From Thioalkalivibrio paradoxus ARh 1 (GTDB taxonomy: Bacteria > Pseudomonadota > Gammaproteobacteria > Ectothiorhodospirales > Ectothiorhodospiraceae): a stretch of 64,000 nt of DNA. The position numbers and the translations under genes were made by a program. The notes under the pieces are model-generated. The model searched no databases. It was not told the origin of the DNA and worked only from the letters and a program-made list of their open reading frames with translations. The stretch is from NCBI RefSeq assembly GCF_000227685.2, contig NZ_CP007029.1:2454501-2518500 (forward strand), given 5' to 3'. Below are positions 45,342 through 53,745 of this stretch, one piece after another (positions within the stretch are counted from its first letter, which is position 1; every line of letters begins with the position of its first letter).

Positions 45342-46727
45342 TCAACCGGTGCACCCAGACACCGTGGCTTCGCCTCTGAAGCCGAGGCGTCCCAGACAGG
45401 CGGGATCCTGCGCCAGCTGCCGCGCGACCAGGTAACCTGCGATCGTCCAGGTCTGCTGGCGGCGCGCCTGCCGTCCGACCAGGCGACCACTGCGGCCATC
45501 GTAGTACTCGGCCCACTCGTCCCGGACGAGCCGGGATTCGGCGGACTCGAGCGCGGATTCGATCAGATCTGCGTCGCCGGTGCGGGCACAGGCCGCGGCC
45601 AACAGCCACAGCAGCACCGGCCAGTTGCCGCCGTTGTGGTAGGACCAGGCGCGGTTTTTCGGATCCATGCCGGTCAGCGCCACCCAGTCGCTTCCGTCCA
45701 GCGCCGGATATGCGAGTTTCAGCGGCACATCCCCCACGAGGTCGTCGCGCCGTGCACGCAGCAGTTGCATGAATGCCGCGGACTGTGCGTCCGACGCCAG
45801 GCCGCTCGCGACGGCCAGCAGATTCCCCTGCGCGAAATAGCGGTAGTCCATTCGCCCGGGCCCCAGGTTTCCCGCGAAATAGCCGCCGGTTTCCGGCAGC
45901 CAGTCCATCAGCCAGTGCGGGATGGTCTCGGGGTAGATGTTGAACTTGTTCACCGCGCGCTCACCGTATTCCTCGACCCCATAGCGGTAGATGCGGTTGA
46001 CCTGGTCGAGATCCAGCCAGTAATAGGTACGGATATGGTAGGCGAGATGATCTCGCCGCTTGCGCACCGCATCGATGTAACGGACGTTCTCCTCCACGTC
46101 GGCCAGCAGGGCCTCGGCCGCGGTCAGCGCCGAGTAGAACAGCGCCTGCACATCGATCGGATAGCCGTAGACACCCATGCGGCGATCGATCATGAACGAT
46201 CCGTCCGGCACCAGCATGGTGGGGAACATATCGAACCGCGCGGTCAGGCACAGATCCAGCACCCCGCGGATCGCGCGCTGCACCTCATCCCGCCGCGCCA
46301 GCGCCGCATCGCCGGTGCTGTTCACGTACGCGTGCAGGACCATCAGCCACCACAGGCCGGAATCGACCGGCGGTACCCGGGCAATGGCCTGTTCGCCGAA
46401 ATCGGCCACCACCCGCTCCCCCGCCTCGCCCGCGACCACCTTGAAGCTGGCCGGCATCAGGCCCTCGCCCGGCTGGAAACAGTCGAACTGGCGCTCGGTC
46501 TGCTGCAGGCGGACCATTTGCAGCAGGAAATTGGCGACGATCTCAGGCTTCCCCGCGAGCAGGTAGGCATAGGCGGAGACCGCGAAATCCCGGGTAAACA
46601 CCTGGTCGTAGTTGACCTCCTGCACGATGGTGTCGCGCGCGGCGACGGTACCTACCGGCCCGCCGTGCAGGCGCACTACCGACGCGTCTAGCAGCTTCCA
46701 CGCGCTGTCCCTGACCGACTCGTTCAT
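45342..46727 (-). CDS. GH100 alkaline/neutral invertase
   Basis: This 461-aa glycoside hydrolase family 100 protein is of the plant/cyanobacterial alkaline-neutral invertase type and would hydrolyse sucrose to glucose and fructose in the cytoplasm. Signatures are VNYDQVFTRDF, FDMFPTMLVPDGSFMIDRRM, NIYPETIPHWLMDWLPETGG, RMDYRYFAQGNLLA, RAWSYHNGGNWPVLLW and EYYDGRSGRLVGRQARRQQTW. There is no signal peptide. The ATG at 46727 has a G-rich ribosome-binding site. In halophiles sucrose is a compatible solute, so it may serve osmolyte turnover; no sucrose synthesis gene is in the window. Confidence 0.92.
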   Translation of the reverse strand: MNESVRDSAWKLLDASVVRLHGGPVGTVAARDTIVQEVNYDQVFTRDFAVSAYAYLLAGKPEIVANFLLQMVRLQQTERQFDCFQPGEGLMPASFKVVAGEAGERVVADFGEQAIARVPPVDSGLWWLMVLHAYVNSTGDAALARRDEVQRAIRGVLDLCLTARFDMFPTMLVPDGSFMIDRRMGVYGYPIDVQALFYSALTAAEALLADVEENVRYIDAVRKRRDHLAYHIRTYYWLDLDQVNRIYRYGVEEYGERAVNKFNIYPETIPHWLMDWLPETGGYFAGNLGPGRMDYRYFAQGNLLAVASGLASDAQSAAFMQLLRARRDDLVGDVPLKLAYPALDGSDWVALTGMDPKNRAWSYHNGGNWPVLLWLLAAACARTGDADLIESALESAESRLVRDEWAEYYDGRSGRLVGRQARRQQTWTIAGYLVARQLAQDPACLGRLGFRGEATVSGCTG

Positions 46728-46769
46728 TGCTGCCCCCCTCTGATCGCGCCGTTGCCGACGCCGCCAAGA

Positions 46770-46946
46770 CTACCGAACCTGAAGCCTCCTGGCGCAAAAG
46801 CTAGGGCACTGGATCACGAGCCGCTTTTGCACCTGCTGGTCCCACAGCGATTCGAACAGGTCGACGGTCCCCTCCCCGGGAATGCCGAAGACGTACTCGA
46901 CGCTTTCGGATTCCAGGGCCTTCACGAACAGGTCGGATGCCTTCAT
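46770..46946 (-). pseudogene. Acetolactate synthase, N-terminal remnant
   Basis: A 58-codon frame starts with the N-terminus of an acetolactate synthase large subunit (MKASDLFVKALESE, then VEYVFGIPGEGTVDLFESL) and then departs from the family after about 45 residues, ending at a TAG. The TPP-binding glutamate region and everything beyond are absent. Its ATG overlaps the stop of the glutamate-synthase-like remnant, so both were once an operon. Confidence 0.75.
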
Positions 46947-47632
46947 GGGCGGGTCCCCCCTTCGGGATTTCGAGCCCTGCGCGCGCGGTGCGGATCCCCG
47001 CAGGGTTTATCGGTCCGGGTCAGGCAATAACGAGGAACGAAGCGTTCCGGGTCGGCTTCTTCCAGGTGCACGGCGAACGCCTCCGGCGCCTTTGCCGGGT
47101 CGCGGAGCACCCCGGCCGATACGTACGGGTAGATCCGGTCGTAGCGCCGGATTTCCGACTGCGTCACGCGCCGGTAGATATGGGTGCGGTTGAGTTCGGA
47201 GGTGTGAAACAGGCCGGCGGACGCGATCAACTCCGCGGTGGCGTGCACCGTCTTGGCCTGGAACTGCGCCACGCGCTGTGCCTTGTCGGCGACGATCAGA
47301 CCCCGGTATAGCCGCGGATCCTGCGTCGCGACACCGGACGGACAGCGGTTGGTGTTGCAGATGAGTGAGTGCACGCAGCCGAGGGCGAACATCATGCCGC
47401 GCGCGCTGCTGCACAGGTCGGCCCCGACCGCGAGATTTTTTACCAGGTGAAAGCCGGTCAGGATCTTGCCGGAGGCGATCACCCGGATCGGACCGCGCAG
47501 GTCGTACGTTCCCAGCGCCAGTAGCGGCACGATCAGGACCGCGGCCCAGGCCACCGGCGGCCAGAACCACCACCCCACCGCAAGAAGCAGCAGCGAGGTT
47601 CCGGCAAACACCAGGAATCCTGGTGTACACAC
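46943..47632 (-). pseudogene. FMN-binding glutamate synthase-like gene with internal deletion
   Basis: The 229-codon frame joins two ends of a normally ~500-residue protein. The N-terminal membrane segments (LVFAGTSLLLLAVGWWFWPP ... LALGTYDL) are followed directly by the C-terminal part (RVIASGKILTGFHLV, LGCVHSLICNTNRCPSGVAT, HTSELNRTHIYRRV). The intervening ~250-300 residues with most of the FMN-binding barrel are missing, in frame. The start appears to be GTG 47632. Unlikely to be catalytically active. Confidence 0.78.
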
Positions 47633-48063
47633 CGCCCCTCCAGTCCGTCGATTCTGCGCCGCGTTCCCTTCAATGCCACGGCACGCTGCGGTCGCCGAGC
47701 GTCATCCGCGCGGAAGGTCCGTGCAGGCGAGCGCGGGATTCCCGAGCGTCGTGGCCGAAAGCGCCGTAGGCACCAGGTAGGATAGACACCCCGATCCCGC
47801 CGGAACATACGGGTTACCACGAGGCAAGCGAGGACGGGCGGGTCCGTTCAGGCGCAGCCCGCCGTGGATGGGCTGATTGTGCTGCCCAGCCCGCATGCCG
47901 CGGGCCAGGCCTTTGGCAGGGCGTGCCCCGTGTCAGGGCGCGACCCGACTCGACATCGGGGCACCCGATACCTCGACCCGACCGCCCACCCCGGGCAGCC
48001 AACGGATGGCACTGCGCTCTCGTCTTCCCTCCAAGCCACCTCAATCGGGATCAGCCGCTTCGT
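47633..48063. other. Intergenic region with no gene
   Basis: GC-rich sequence without a supported ORF on either strand. It ends at a family-A element. Confidence 0.4.
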
Positions 48064-48262
48064 GAGCGTGAAAGTCACGGCCTGTCTCGTGCCCCGGGCA
48101 ACCCGTAGGGCGGAAAAGCGCAGCGTCATCCGCCGCTCGGCGTTCGCGCCTCCCCGGCGCCTACGGCAACCCCGGCGCCGGATGGCGGATGACGGCCTTC
48201 GGCCTTTTCCGCCCTACGCCTACGCCTCTTTCATCCTCATGGGGTGGCTGCCCGCGCCATGA
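48064..48262 (+). repeat. Family-A palindromic element
   Basis: A complete copy: AGCGTGAAAGTCACGGCCTG, CGTAGGGCGGAAAAGCGC, inner arms, CCTTTTCCGCCCTACGCC (with a duplicated TACGCC), and the linker through GGGTGGCTGCCC to CATGACAGTT. A further ~260 bases to the DUF3179 gene contain no gene; a small inverted repeat CACGTACGCATTCGTGCG lies near 48340. Confidence 0.9.
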
Positions 48263-48521
48263 CAGTTCACGTGACCCTGGGTATCGGATGATACGAGCCG
48301 CTGCCCCGTTGGCGCGGATTCCGGGCTGCGGTTTTCACGTACGCATTCGTGCGTAGTGCCCCGTGGCGGCTGAACTGCTTTATTCCTGAGAACCTCAACG
48401 CGAAATCTACCCGTCAGCCGGAACGGGGCACCCGGATCCAACCCGGGAAGAATGGACGCCCTGATGCCCCGGGCGCGCAGACGCGGGAAGACCGCCCAAC
48501 CCTGGATGTAAGGAGGCAACA

Positions 48522-49583
48522 ATGTTGAATCGACCCGTTTCGCGTCGTTCGGTTCTGCGCGGCGTCGTCGGCCTCGGCGGCATGGCCCTGATCGGCTGCT
48601 CCGGTCCTATGGTGACCGGCAACGGTTCGGCACCGCGTTTTCCGGTGCTTGCGGGACAGCGCCATGCGCCGCTGGCGCTGGATGTCTATGCGGGTGACCT
48701 TCGGGAAGCCGGGGTGGCTCGCGACGCAATCCCGCGAATCGAAAACCCCGAGTTCACCAGCGCCAGCACAGGCAGCGCGTGGCTCGACGATGGCGACATC
48801 GTCTTCGGATTCGTCCACGCCGGCGATGCCCGGGCCTACCCACAGCGGATCATGGTCTGGCACGAGGTCGTGAACGACACTGTCGCGGGATTGCCGGTCG
48901 CGATCACCTACTGCCCGATGGTGGCGGATATCCTGTGCATCGAGCGAGGCACCGAGGTATTCGCAGTGTCCGGCAAGTTGGTGAACAGCAACCTCACGAT
49001 CTACGACACGCAAACCCTGTCGTACTTTCCCCAGATGTTCGGAATCGCGGTCAAAGGCGAGCACCATGGTCGTGCGCTGGTCGAGCGTCCGGTCGTCTGG
49101 ACCACCTGGGGGCAATGGCGTGCACTGCATCCCGAGACGCGGGTGATGGCCCAGCCGACCCAGTGGGGGCGCGACTACAACCGAGACCCCTACGGCAGCT
49201 ACAACCCGGTCTCCGGCTACTACGCCGAGCACGAACCGCCGATGTTCACGCCGATCAACAGCGATGACCGCGCCCCGCCCAAGGCCATCTTCGTCGGCGC
49301 CCGGATGTCCGACCGCGCGGTGGCGTTCAGCCTGGACCGGCTGCGGACCGAAGGACGGCTCGAAGTCGACGCGCACGGCGAAGACTTCACCGCGCTCCAC
49401 GACCCCGCCCTCGACACCGGCTACATCTATCGTGGACGCATGTCACGGACGCCGGCATTGTCGGGCGGGTTCCCGGACCGGATTGCCAGCGGTGCGGTCG
49501 ACGGAACCGAGCCGGTGAACGGCTTTCAGGCCAACTGGTTCGCCTGGGCGGGATACTATCCGGACGTAGTGGCCGTGCTCTGA
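48522..49583 (+). CDS. DUF3179 domain-containing lipoprotein/Tat-exported protein
   Basis: This 353-aa protein has an N-terminal twin-arginine-like signal (SRRSVLRGVVGLGGMALIGC) whose final cysteine also fits a lipobox. The rest matches DUF3179: FGFVHAGDARAYPQRIMVWHEVVNDTVAGLP, AITYCP, VSGKLVNSNLTIYD, and the late GYYPDVVAV. The family usually has a CPLCGS-type motif after TYCP; here it reads CPMVAD, losing the second cysteine. AGGAGG precedes the ATG. Biological role unknown; family members are extracytoplasmic. Confidence 0.85.
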   Translation: MLNRPVSRRSVLRGVVGLGGMALIGCSGPMVTGNGSAPRFPVLAGQRHAPLALDVYAGDLREAGVARDAIPRIENPEFTSASTGSAWLDDGDIVFGFVHAGDARAYPQRIMVWHEVVNDTVAGLPVAITYCPMVADILCIERGTEVFAVSGKLVNSNLTIYDTQTLSYFPQMFGIAVKGEHHGRALVERPVVWTTWGQWRALHPETRVMAQPTQWGRDYNRDPYGSYNPVSGYYAEHEPPMFTPINSDDRAPPKAIFVGARMSDRAVAFSLDRLRTEGRLEVDAHGEDFTALHDPALDTGYIYRGRMSRTPALSGGFPDRIASGAVDGTEPVNGFQANWFAWAGYYPDVVAVL

Positions 49584-49684
49584 AAGACTCACACCCGCGA
49601 CGGGGGATCCGGTGCTCACCACGGGCACCGGGTTCATCACAGGTGCGCATTCCGGCGAACTGCCAGGGCATGAGCAGCCCCAGC

Positions 49685-49915
49685 CATGAAAGAAGCGTAG
49701 GTAATCCGTGATCGGTCAAGCCGCGCAGGTTGTGCCGACGCAGAAGGCACAACGACCGACGCAACCACAGCCCCAGACCCCGAACCACCGCCAACACCCA
49801 CGACGTTGTGCCAGTGGCACAACCTACGGGACATTGGCAGATACACAAGGCTGGAAGAAGCCGAAGGCCGACATCCGCCATTCGGCGCCTGGGTGGCGGC
49901 GGGCGGCGGCGGGTG
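49685..49915 (-). repeat. Degenerate family-A element interrupted by a ~150-bp insert
   Basis: A reversed family-A start (CATGAAAGAAGCGTAGG, ending at about 49702) is separated by about 150 bases from its expected continuation (GGAAGAAGCCGAAGGCCGAC, from about 49851). The insert carries two inverted repeats with identical arms: GTTGTGCC-N9-GGCACAAC (49729-49753) and GTTGTGCC-AGT-GGCACAAC (49805-49823). The rest of the 49584-50272 gap holds no gene. Confidence 0.6.
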
Positions 49916-50209
49916 CCGGAGCGTCGCGGGCACCGGGTCCCGCCGATATGGGCCTGGCTACCGATCCGCTGTCCCACCTCCCGAATGCCCCGCCCCGCGA
50001 CGAGTACCCCCGCTGGGATCGAACTCCGACCTCGGGCGCGCGCCTCGGCATCCATCATCCTCCACCCGACCGGGAACCCGCTCGGAGAAAGAAAACACAT
50101 CAACGTTTCAAAGGGTTCGGTTTTCCCCTAGCAAATCTTACGGAGGGTCATCCCGGTCTGCAGATGGTTCAATTGTATTCAAGTTCATCGTAGATGGACG
50201 GAAACACAG

Positions 50210-50236
50210 CTAGCCGGATGCAACGAATCCGGCTAG
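50210..50236 (+). promoter_or_regulatory. Perfect 10-bp hairpin in leader of small secreted protein gene
   Basis: CTAGCCGGAT-N7-ATCCGGCTAG, 36 bases before the proposed start codon at 50273. No T-run follows, so it is not a standard terminator. It may stabilise or regulate the mRNA leader, or be a protein-binding site. Confidence 0.5.
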
Positions 50237-50272
50237 CCCGCAACACCCACAGCCGACTCGATGGAGATGACC

Positions 50273-50584
50273 ATGAAACACCTCAAGACCGTTGCATTCG
50301 CCGCACTGTTGATGCCTGCGCTGGCCGCAGCGCAGTGGTCCACCCACGGAGCCGACGGCCTTCCGATTCCGGGCGCAAACGACCATCCGGGACTTGCAGG
50401 GATCGTGGCTTCGGGTGGCAAGCCGGTTCAGGCCTACTACCAGAAGGAGCAGCCGGTACCCGGAGCTGACGATCATCCCGGAATGACCCGGACGGTTCCC
50501 AGTGCCGGGAAGCCGGACCAGCCGTACTACACGAAGGACCAGCCGATCCCGGGTGCGGGCGATCACCCGTCGCTCCAGCGGTAG
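50273..50584 (+). CDS. Small secreted protein with three DHPG repeats
   Basis: This 103-aa protein starts with a signal peptide (KTVAFAALLMPALAAAQ). The mature part consists of three imperfect ~30-residue repeats with the pattern P(I/V)PGAxDHPG..., followed by xVxSxGKPxQxYYxKxQ (PIPGANDHPGL, PVPGADDHPGM, PIPGAGDHPSL). No cysteine is present. I know no named family. A GGAG site 6 bases upstream supports ATG 50273 over the two in-frame ATGs just before. A strong hairpin lies in the leader. Confidence 0.72.
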   Translation: MKHLKTVAFAALLMPALAAAQWSTHGADGLPIPGANDHPGLAGIVASGGKPVQAYYQKEQPVPGADDHPGMTRTVPSAGKPDQPYYTKDQPIPGAGDHPSLQR

Positions 50585-50950
50585 GCGCACCATGCCATGA
50601 CAATGCGGCCACGGAAGAACACGGACACCCCGGGAGAAGGAATGGATTGAAACCCCTTTTCCGCGTTCGTGCTTTCGGTGGCTCGCGTTTTCATCTTGCG
50701 GGGGGCGCTGGCCACGAAGGTCAACCCCGCCGATGAACACTCGCAGGCCCGCAGCCCCTTACCCGCAGGACTACCCCCCTTTTTCAGATTCGGGATCCCA
50801 CCGCGTATCCACCTCGCCATGAGCCAGACCCGCGGCCGTTCGACGCACTTCGCGCGTTCGTGCCACGCAAACTGTCATGGCCAGCGGCCACGCCCCGCAG
50901 GATGAAAAGGCGAACCACGGAAAGCCCACCCCTCCCCATTGCCGACGCCC
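50585..50950. other. Intergenic region with family-A linker fragment
   Basis: No supported gene. At about 50866-50905 is an isolated, reversed family-A linker (CAAACTGTCATGGCCAGCGG followed by CCACGCC and GATGAAAAGGCG) without the palindromic core. Confidence 0.45.
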
Positions 50951-50984
50951 CCCCAAAAAAAAGGGGTGCCCCGAAGGACACCCC
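50951..50984 (-). terminator. Rho-independent terminator of the porin gene
   Basis: On the minus strand, GGGGTGTCC-TTC-GGGGCACCCC forms a GC stem followed by a run of eight T, 23 bases past the porin stop codon. A textbook intrinsic terminator. Confidence 0.9.
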
Positions 50985-51007
50985 AGCGCTCCAGCAGCAA
51001 TGGACGC

Positions 51008-51961
51008 TTAGAAGCTGTGACGCAGGCCGATACCCAGCTGGGTTTCTTCCGCAGCGCCGTTCGCAGTGCTGCTGATCTCGTCGTCGTACCAGACGTTCGC
51101 GAACAGCTCGGTGCGGTTGCTGAAGTGGTAGCTGGCACCCACGGCGAAGTTCGTCAGGTCATCCACAGGACCGTTGTCGAAATCGCGGTACTGCACCGCG
51201 GCACGCAGCGACACCTGAGGCGTCACGTTGAAGGTCACCGGCAGGGTCACGACATCGGCGATGTCGTCGATATCCTGGTACAGCAGGCCGACGGTACCGG
51301 CGCCGAAGTCGTAGCTGCCGCCGATCTGCCAGTTGGTGTTGCCATCAACGATCTGCTTGCCGCCACCCTGGAACAGGCCGGTGCTCGGCGCATCTTCAGC
51401 CGCGATGGACACGAAGATCGGGCCCTGGTTGTAGATCGCGTTCAGCGAGTAGTAGGAACGGGTCTTGTTGCCGTTGGGCTCGACCGTGGCGGAAACGGTC
51501 AGGCCGTTGAAGCTCGGCGTGGTGTAGTGGACACCCTCGGCACGGCCCCAGCTCGCCGGACGGTTGTTCCCATCGGCCAGCGTATCGGTGAAGGCCCGGA
51601 ACGGAAGGGACGCCAGCTTCATGGCGGTGTCGCTACGGCCGAGCAGCACGCGGCCGAAGTCACCCTGCAGACCCACCCAGGCTTCTTCGTTCAGGTCGAA
51701 GCTCTGCGTCGCGAGGGACTGGTTCACACCGTTGAAGTTGCCCTGCAGGCGGAAGATGGCCTGCATGCCACCACCGAGGTCTTCGGCACCGCGCACGCCA
51801 AGGCGCGAACCGATGGTGGAATGGACCAGGTTGCGATCGTCGCCGTCGTCGATGGCACCGACTTCGTACTTGAACTGACCGAACAGGGTGGTGTCGGCGG
51901 TGGCGATGGCCGGAGCGGCTACGAAAGCGGCGACGGCAACAGCGAGAAGTTTCTTGTGCAT
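51008..51961 (-). CDS. Gram-negative porin (OmpC/OmpU-like)
   Basis: This is a 317-aa general diffusion porin of the outer membrane. A signal peptide (MHKKLLAVAVAAFVAAPAIATA) is followed by porin strands beginning TTLFGQFKYEVG, the SRLGVRGAEDLGGGMQAIFRLQ segment, FGRVLLGRSDT, and a terminal phenylalanine (LGIGLRHSF) for BAM-dependent assembly. Codon choice is strongly biased and the gene has a near-consensus promoter and strong terminator, all pointing to high expression. It is monocistronic. Confidence 0.93.
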   Translation of the reverse strand: MHKKLLAVAVAAFVAAPAIATADTTLFGQFKYEVGAIDDGDDRNLVHSTIGSRLGVRGAEDLGGGMQAIFRLQGNFNGVNQSLATQSFDLNEEAWVGLQGDFGRVLLGRSDTAMKLASLPFRAFTDTLADGNNRPASWGRAEGVHYTTPSFNGLTVSATVEPNGNKTRSYYSLNAIYNQGPIFVSIAAEDAPSTGLFQGGGKQIVDGNTNWQIGGSYDFGAGTVGLLYQDIDDIADVVTLPVTFNVTPQVSLRAAVQYRDFDNGPVDDLTNFAVGASYHFSNRTELFANVWYDDEISSTANGAAEETQLGIGLRHSF

Positions 51962-52046
51962 GACGTTGTCTCCCAGGACAGTTGAAAACAGGTTTGAAAC
52001 ACGGTTAGCGGGTATCGCTCAATGCCATTCCGTGAATGACAGGTGT

Positions 52047-52075
52047 TTTATATACGCTACGGTGTCGCATTTCAA
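52047..52075 (-). promoter_or_regulatory. Near-consensus sigma-70 promoter of the porin
   Basis: On the minus strand TTGAAA (52070-52075) and TATAAA (52047-52052) are separated by 17 bases, about 80 bases upstream of the porin ATG. The leader ends with a GGGAGA ribosome-binding site. This is the strongest promoter recognisable in the window. Confidence 0.8.
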
Positions 52076-52335
52076 CCCTTTTCTGATAAAAAAGTGACAC
52101 CGAGGGGGTGTTTGTGTCTTCTGCGCAACAGTTTGCGCCCGAAACCGACCGTTTCGGGCCGGACAACCGTGACTGAACGGATCGCGGCCAGCGGCATCGC
52201 GCCAGCGCGGCAACGCACCGGTAGCGCCCCCAACGAACCGCCGCGGTGCACTCACCCCGGGCCGTGGCCCGCTAGCGGGTAAGCGAGCAAGCCCCCTACC
52301 CTCGCACGGGGTGCACGGGCATGGTCGCGACCTTC

Positions 52336-52735
52336 AGGTTAAAGGTACGTAATAACCACCCAGGCAAGCGCCTGCAGACGCGTAGGGCGGAAAAGGCCGA
52401 AGGCCGTCATCCGCCATCCAGCGCCCGGGGTGCCGCCGGCGCCGGGGCACCGCGGGCGCCCTGTGGCGGATGACGCTGCGCTCTTCCGCCCTACGGGTCG
52501 CCAGGGACACGAGACAGGCCGTGACTTTCACGCTAACTGTCATGACCAGCGGCCACCCCCGATGATGAAAGAGGCGTAGGGCGGAAAAGGCCGAAGGCCG
52601 TCATCCGGCGCCCGGATTGCCGCAGGCGCCTGGGCGTTACGAACGCCGTACGGCGGATGACGCTGCGCTTTTCCGCCCTACGGGTCGCCCGGGACACGAG
52701 ACAGGCCGTGACTTTCACGCTAACTGCCATGGCCA
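52336..52735 (-). repeat. Duplicated pgpA 3' end plus two family-A elements
   Basis: At 52336-52376 is a near-copy of the last ~39 bases of pgpA (TTAAAGGTACGT-AT-ACCACC and CAGGCAAGCGCCTGCAG, two mismatches). It is followed by two reversed family-A copies (about 52381-52543 and 52544-52735) joined by the standard linker CTAACTGTCATGACC. From 52736 to the true pgpA end at 52851 there is no gene. The genuine pgpA end carries the same sequence about 515 bases away in direct orientation. Confidence 0.85.
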
Positions 52736-52850
52736 GCGACCATCCCGCAACATGAAAAGGCGAGCCACGGAAAGCACGGACAGACATGGAAAGGTTTGAT
52801 TTGTTCCATATTCCGTGATTTCCGTGTCCTTCCGCGGCTGTCATGTCACG

Positions 52851-53348
52851 TTAAAGGTACGTCATCACCACCCAGGCAAGCGCCTGCAGTACCAGCCAGG
52901 CGTAGATCGCCGCGACGACGTCGTCCATCACGATCCCGACACCGCTGTGCCAGTGGCGGTCGAAGTAGCGCGCCGGGAACGGCTTCACGATGTCGAAGAA
53001 CCGGAACAGCAGGAACCCGACCAGCACCCAGACAAGCCCGGCCGGCGCAAATGCCAGCGTAATCAGCATCCCGGCCCATTCGTCCCAGACGATGCCGGGG
53101 TGATCGTGCACGCCCAGACGCCGGGCACTCTCCCCGCAGATCCAGAACCCGGACACCGTGACCAGCGCCACCACAGCCAGGTAGGCCCAGTCCGGCAGCC
53201 CGATGATGGCAAAATACAACACCAGCGCGGCCGCCGACCCGAACGTGCCGGGCGCCCAGCGCGCGAGCCCGCTCCCGAAGCCGAACGCGAGCAGGTGTAC
53301 CGGATCCCGGAACACCAGGGATGCGGGCGGATGGGGCGGTCGGGGCAT
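52851..53348 (-). CDS. pgpA: Phosphatidylglycerophosphatase A
   Basis: PgpA dephosphorylates phosphatidylglycerophosphate to phosphatidylglycerol in the inner membrane. The 165-aa protein has FGFGSGLARWAPGTFGS, the acidic DEWAGMLI motif and FRFFDIVKPFPARYFDRH, plus a C-terminal GVGIVMDDVVAAIYAWLVLQ. It usually follows thiL, as here (400 bases apart, same strand), but a family-A element now separates the two. Confidence 0.94.
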   Translation of the reverse strand: MPRPPHPPASLVFRDPVHLLAFGFGSGLARWAPGTFGSAAALVLYFAIIGLPDWAYLAVVALVTVSGFWICGESARRLGVHDHPGIVWDEWAGMLITLAFAPAGLVWVLVGFLLFRFFDIVKPFPARYFDRHWHSGVGIVMDDVVAAIYAWLVLQALAWVVMTYL

Positions 53349-53745
53349 CAGCAGCTCCGGCAGTTGGCGTGCCGGGCTTTATACCCTACCCCGATGCAGG
53401 CGTTAAGCCCGTCGCGGCCGAACACCGGGCCAGAAAACGCCTGCCCGCGCCGAAGCCGCGCATAACGTGAAAGAATCCGCGTCGCGCCCCGGGTGGCCCG
53501 CAGGGCGGAATAGCGCAGCGTCATCCGCCACTCGGCGTTCGCACCTCCCCGGCGCCTGCGGCAACCCCGACGCCGGCCGGCGGATGACGGCCTTCGGCCT
53601 TTTCCGCCCTACGCCTCTTTCATCCTCAAGGGTGGCCACCCGCGCCATGAGAGTCAGTGCCGGGCGTGCGCATCCCGCCTGGGCCGAACGGCGCATCGGT
53701 CGCACGTGGCGACCGGGACGGACTGCGTGCGAATGGTCCAGGGCT
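53349..53745 (+). repeat. Gap holding a family-A element (subtype 2)
   Basis: The family-A copy occupies about 53464-53652, between pgpA and thiL. Its left end reads ACGTGAAAGAATCCGCGTCGC (variant subtype shared with 20.8 and 54.8 kb), followed by GCAGGGCGGAATAGCGCAG, mirrored arms and the linker through GGGTGGCCACCC to CATGAGAGT. The remaining ~210 bases show no gene. Confidence 0.85.

Noticed and set aside
44959-45609. Minus-strand 216-codon frame near the invertase 3' end
   Set aside because: Mostly an alternative frame of the GH100 gene followed by composition-biased sequence with no recognisable motif.
48320-48360. Terminator at the CACGTACGCATTCGTGCG inverted repeat
   Set aside because: Arms are short and imperfect, no T-run, and no gene ends nearby.
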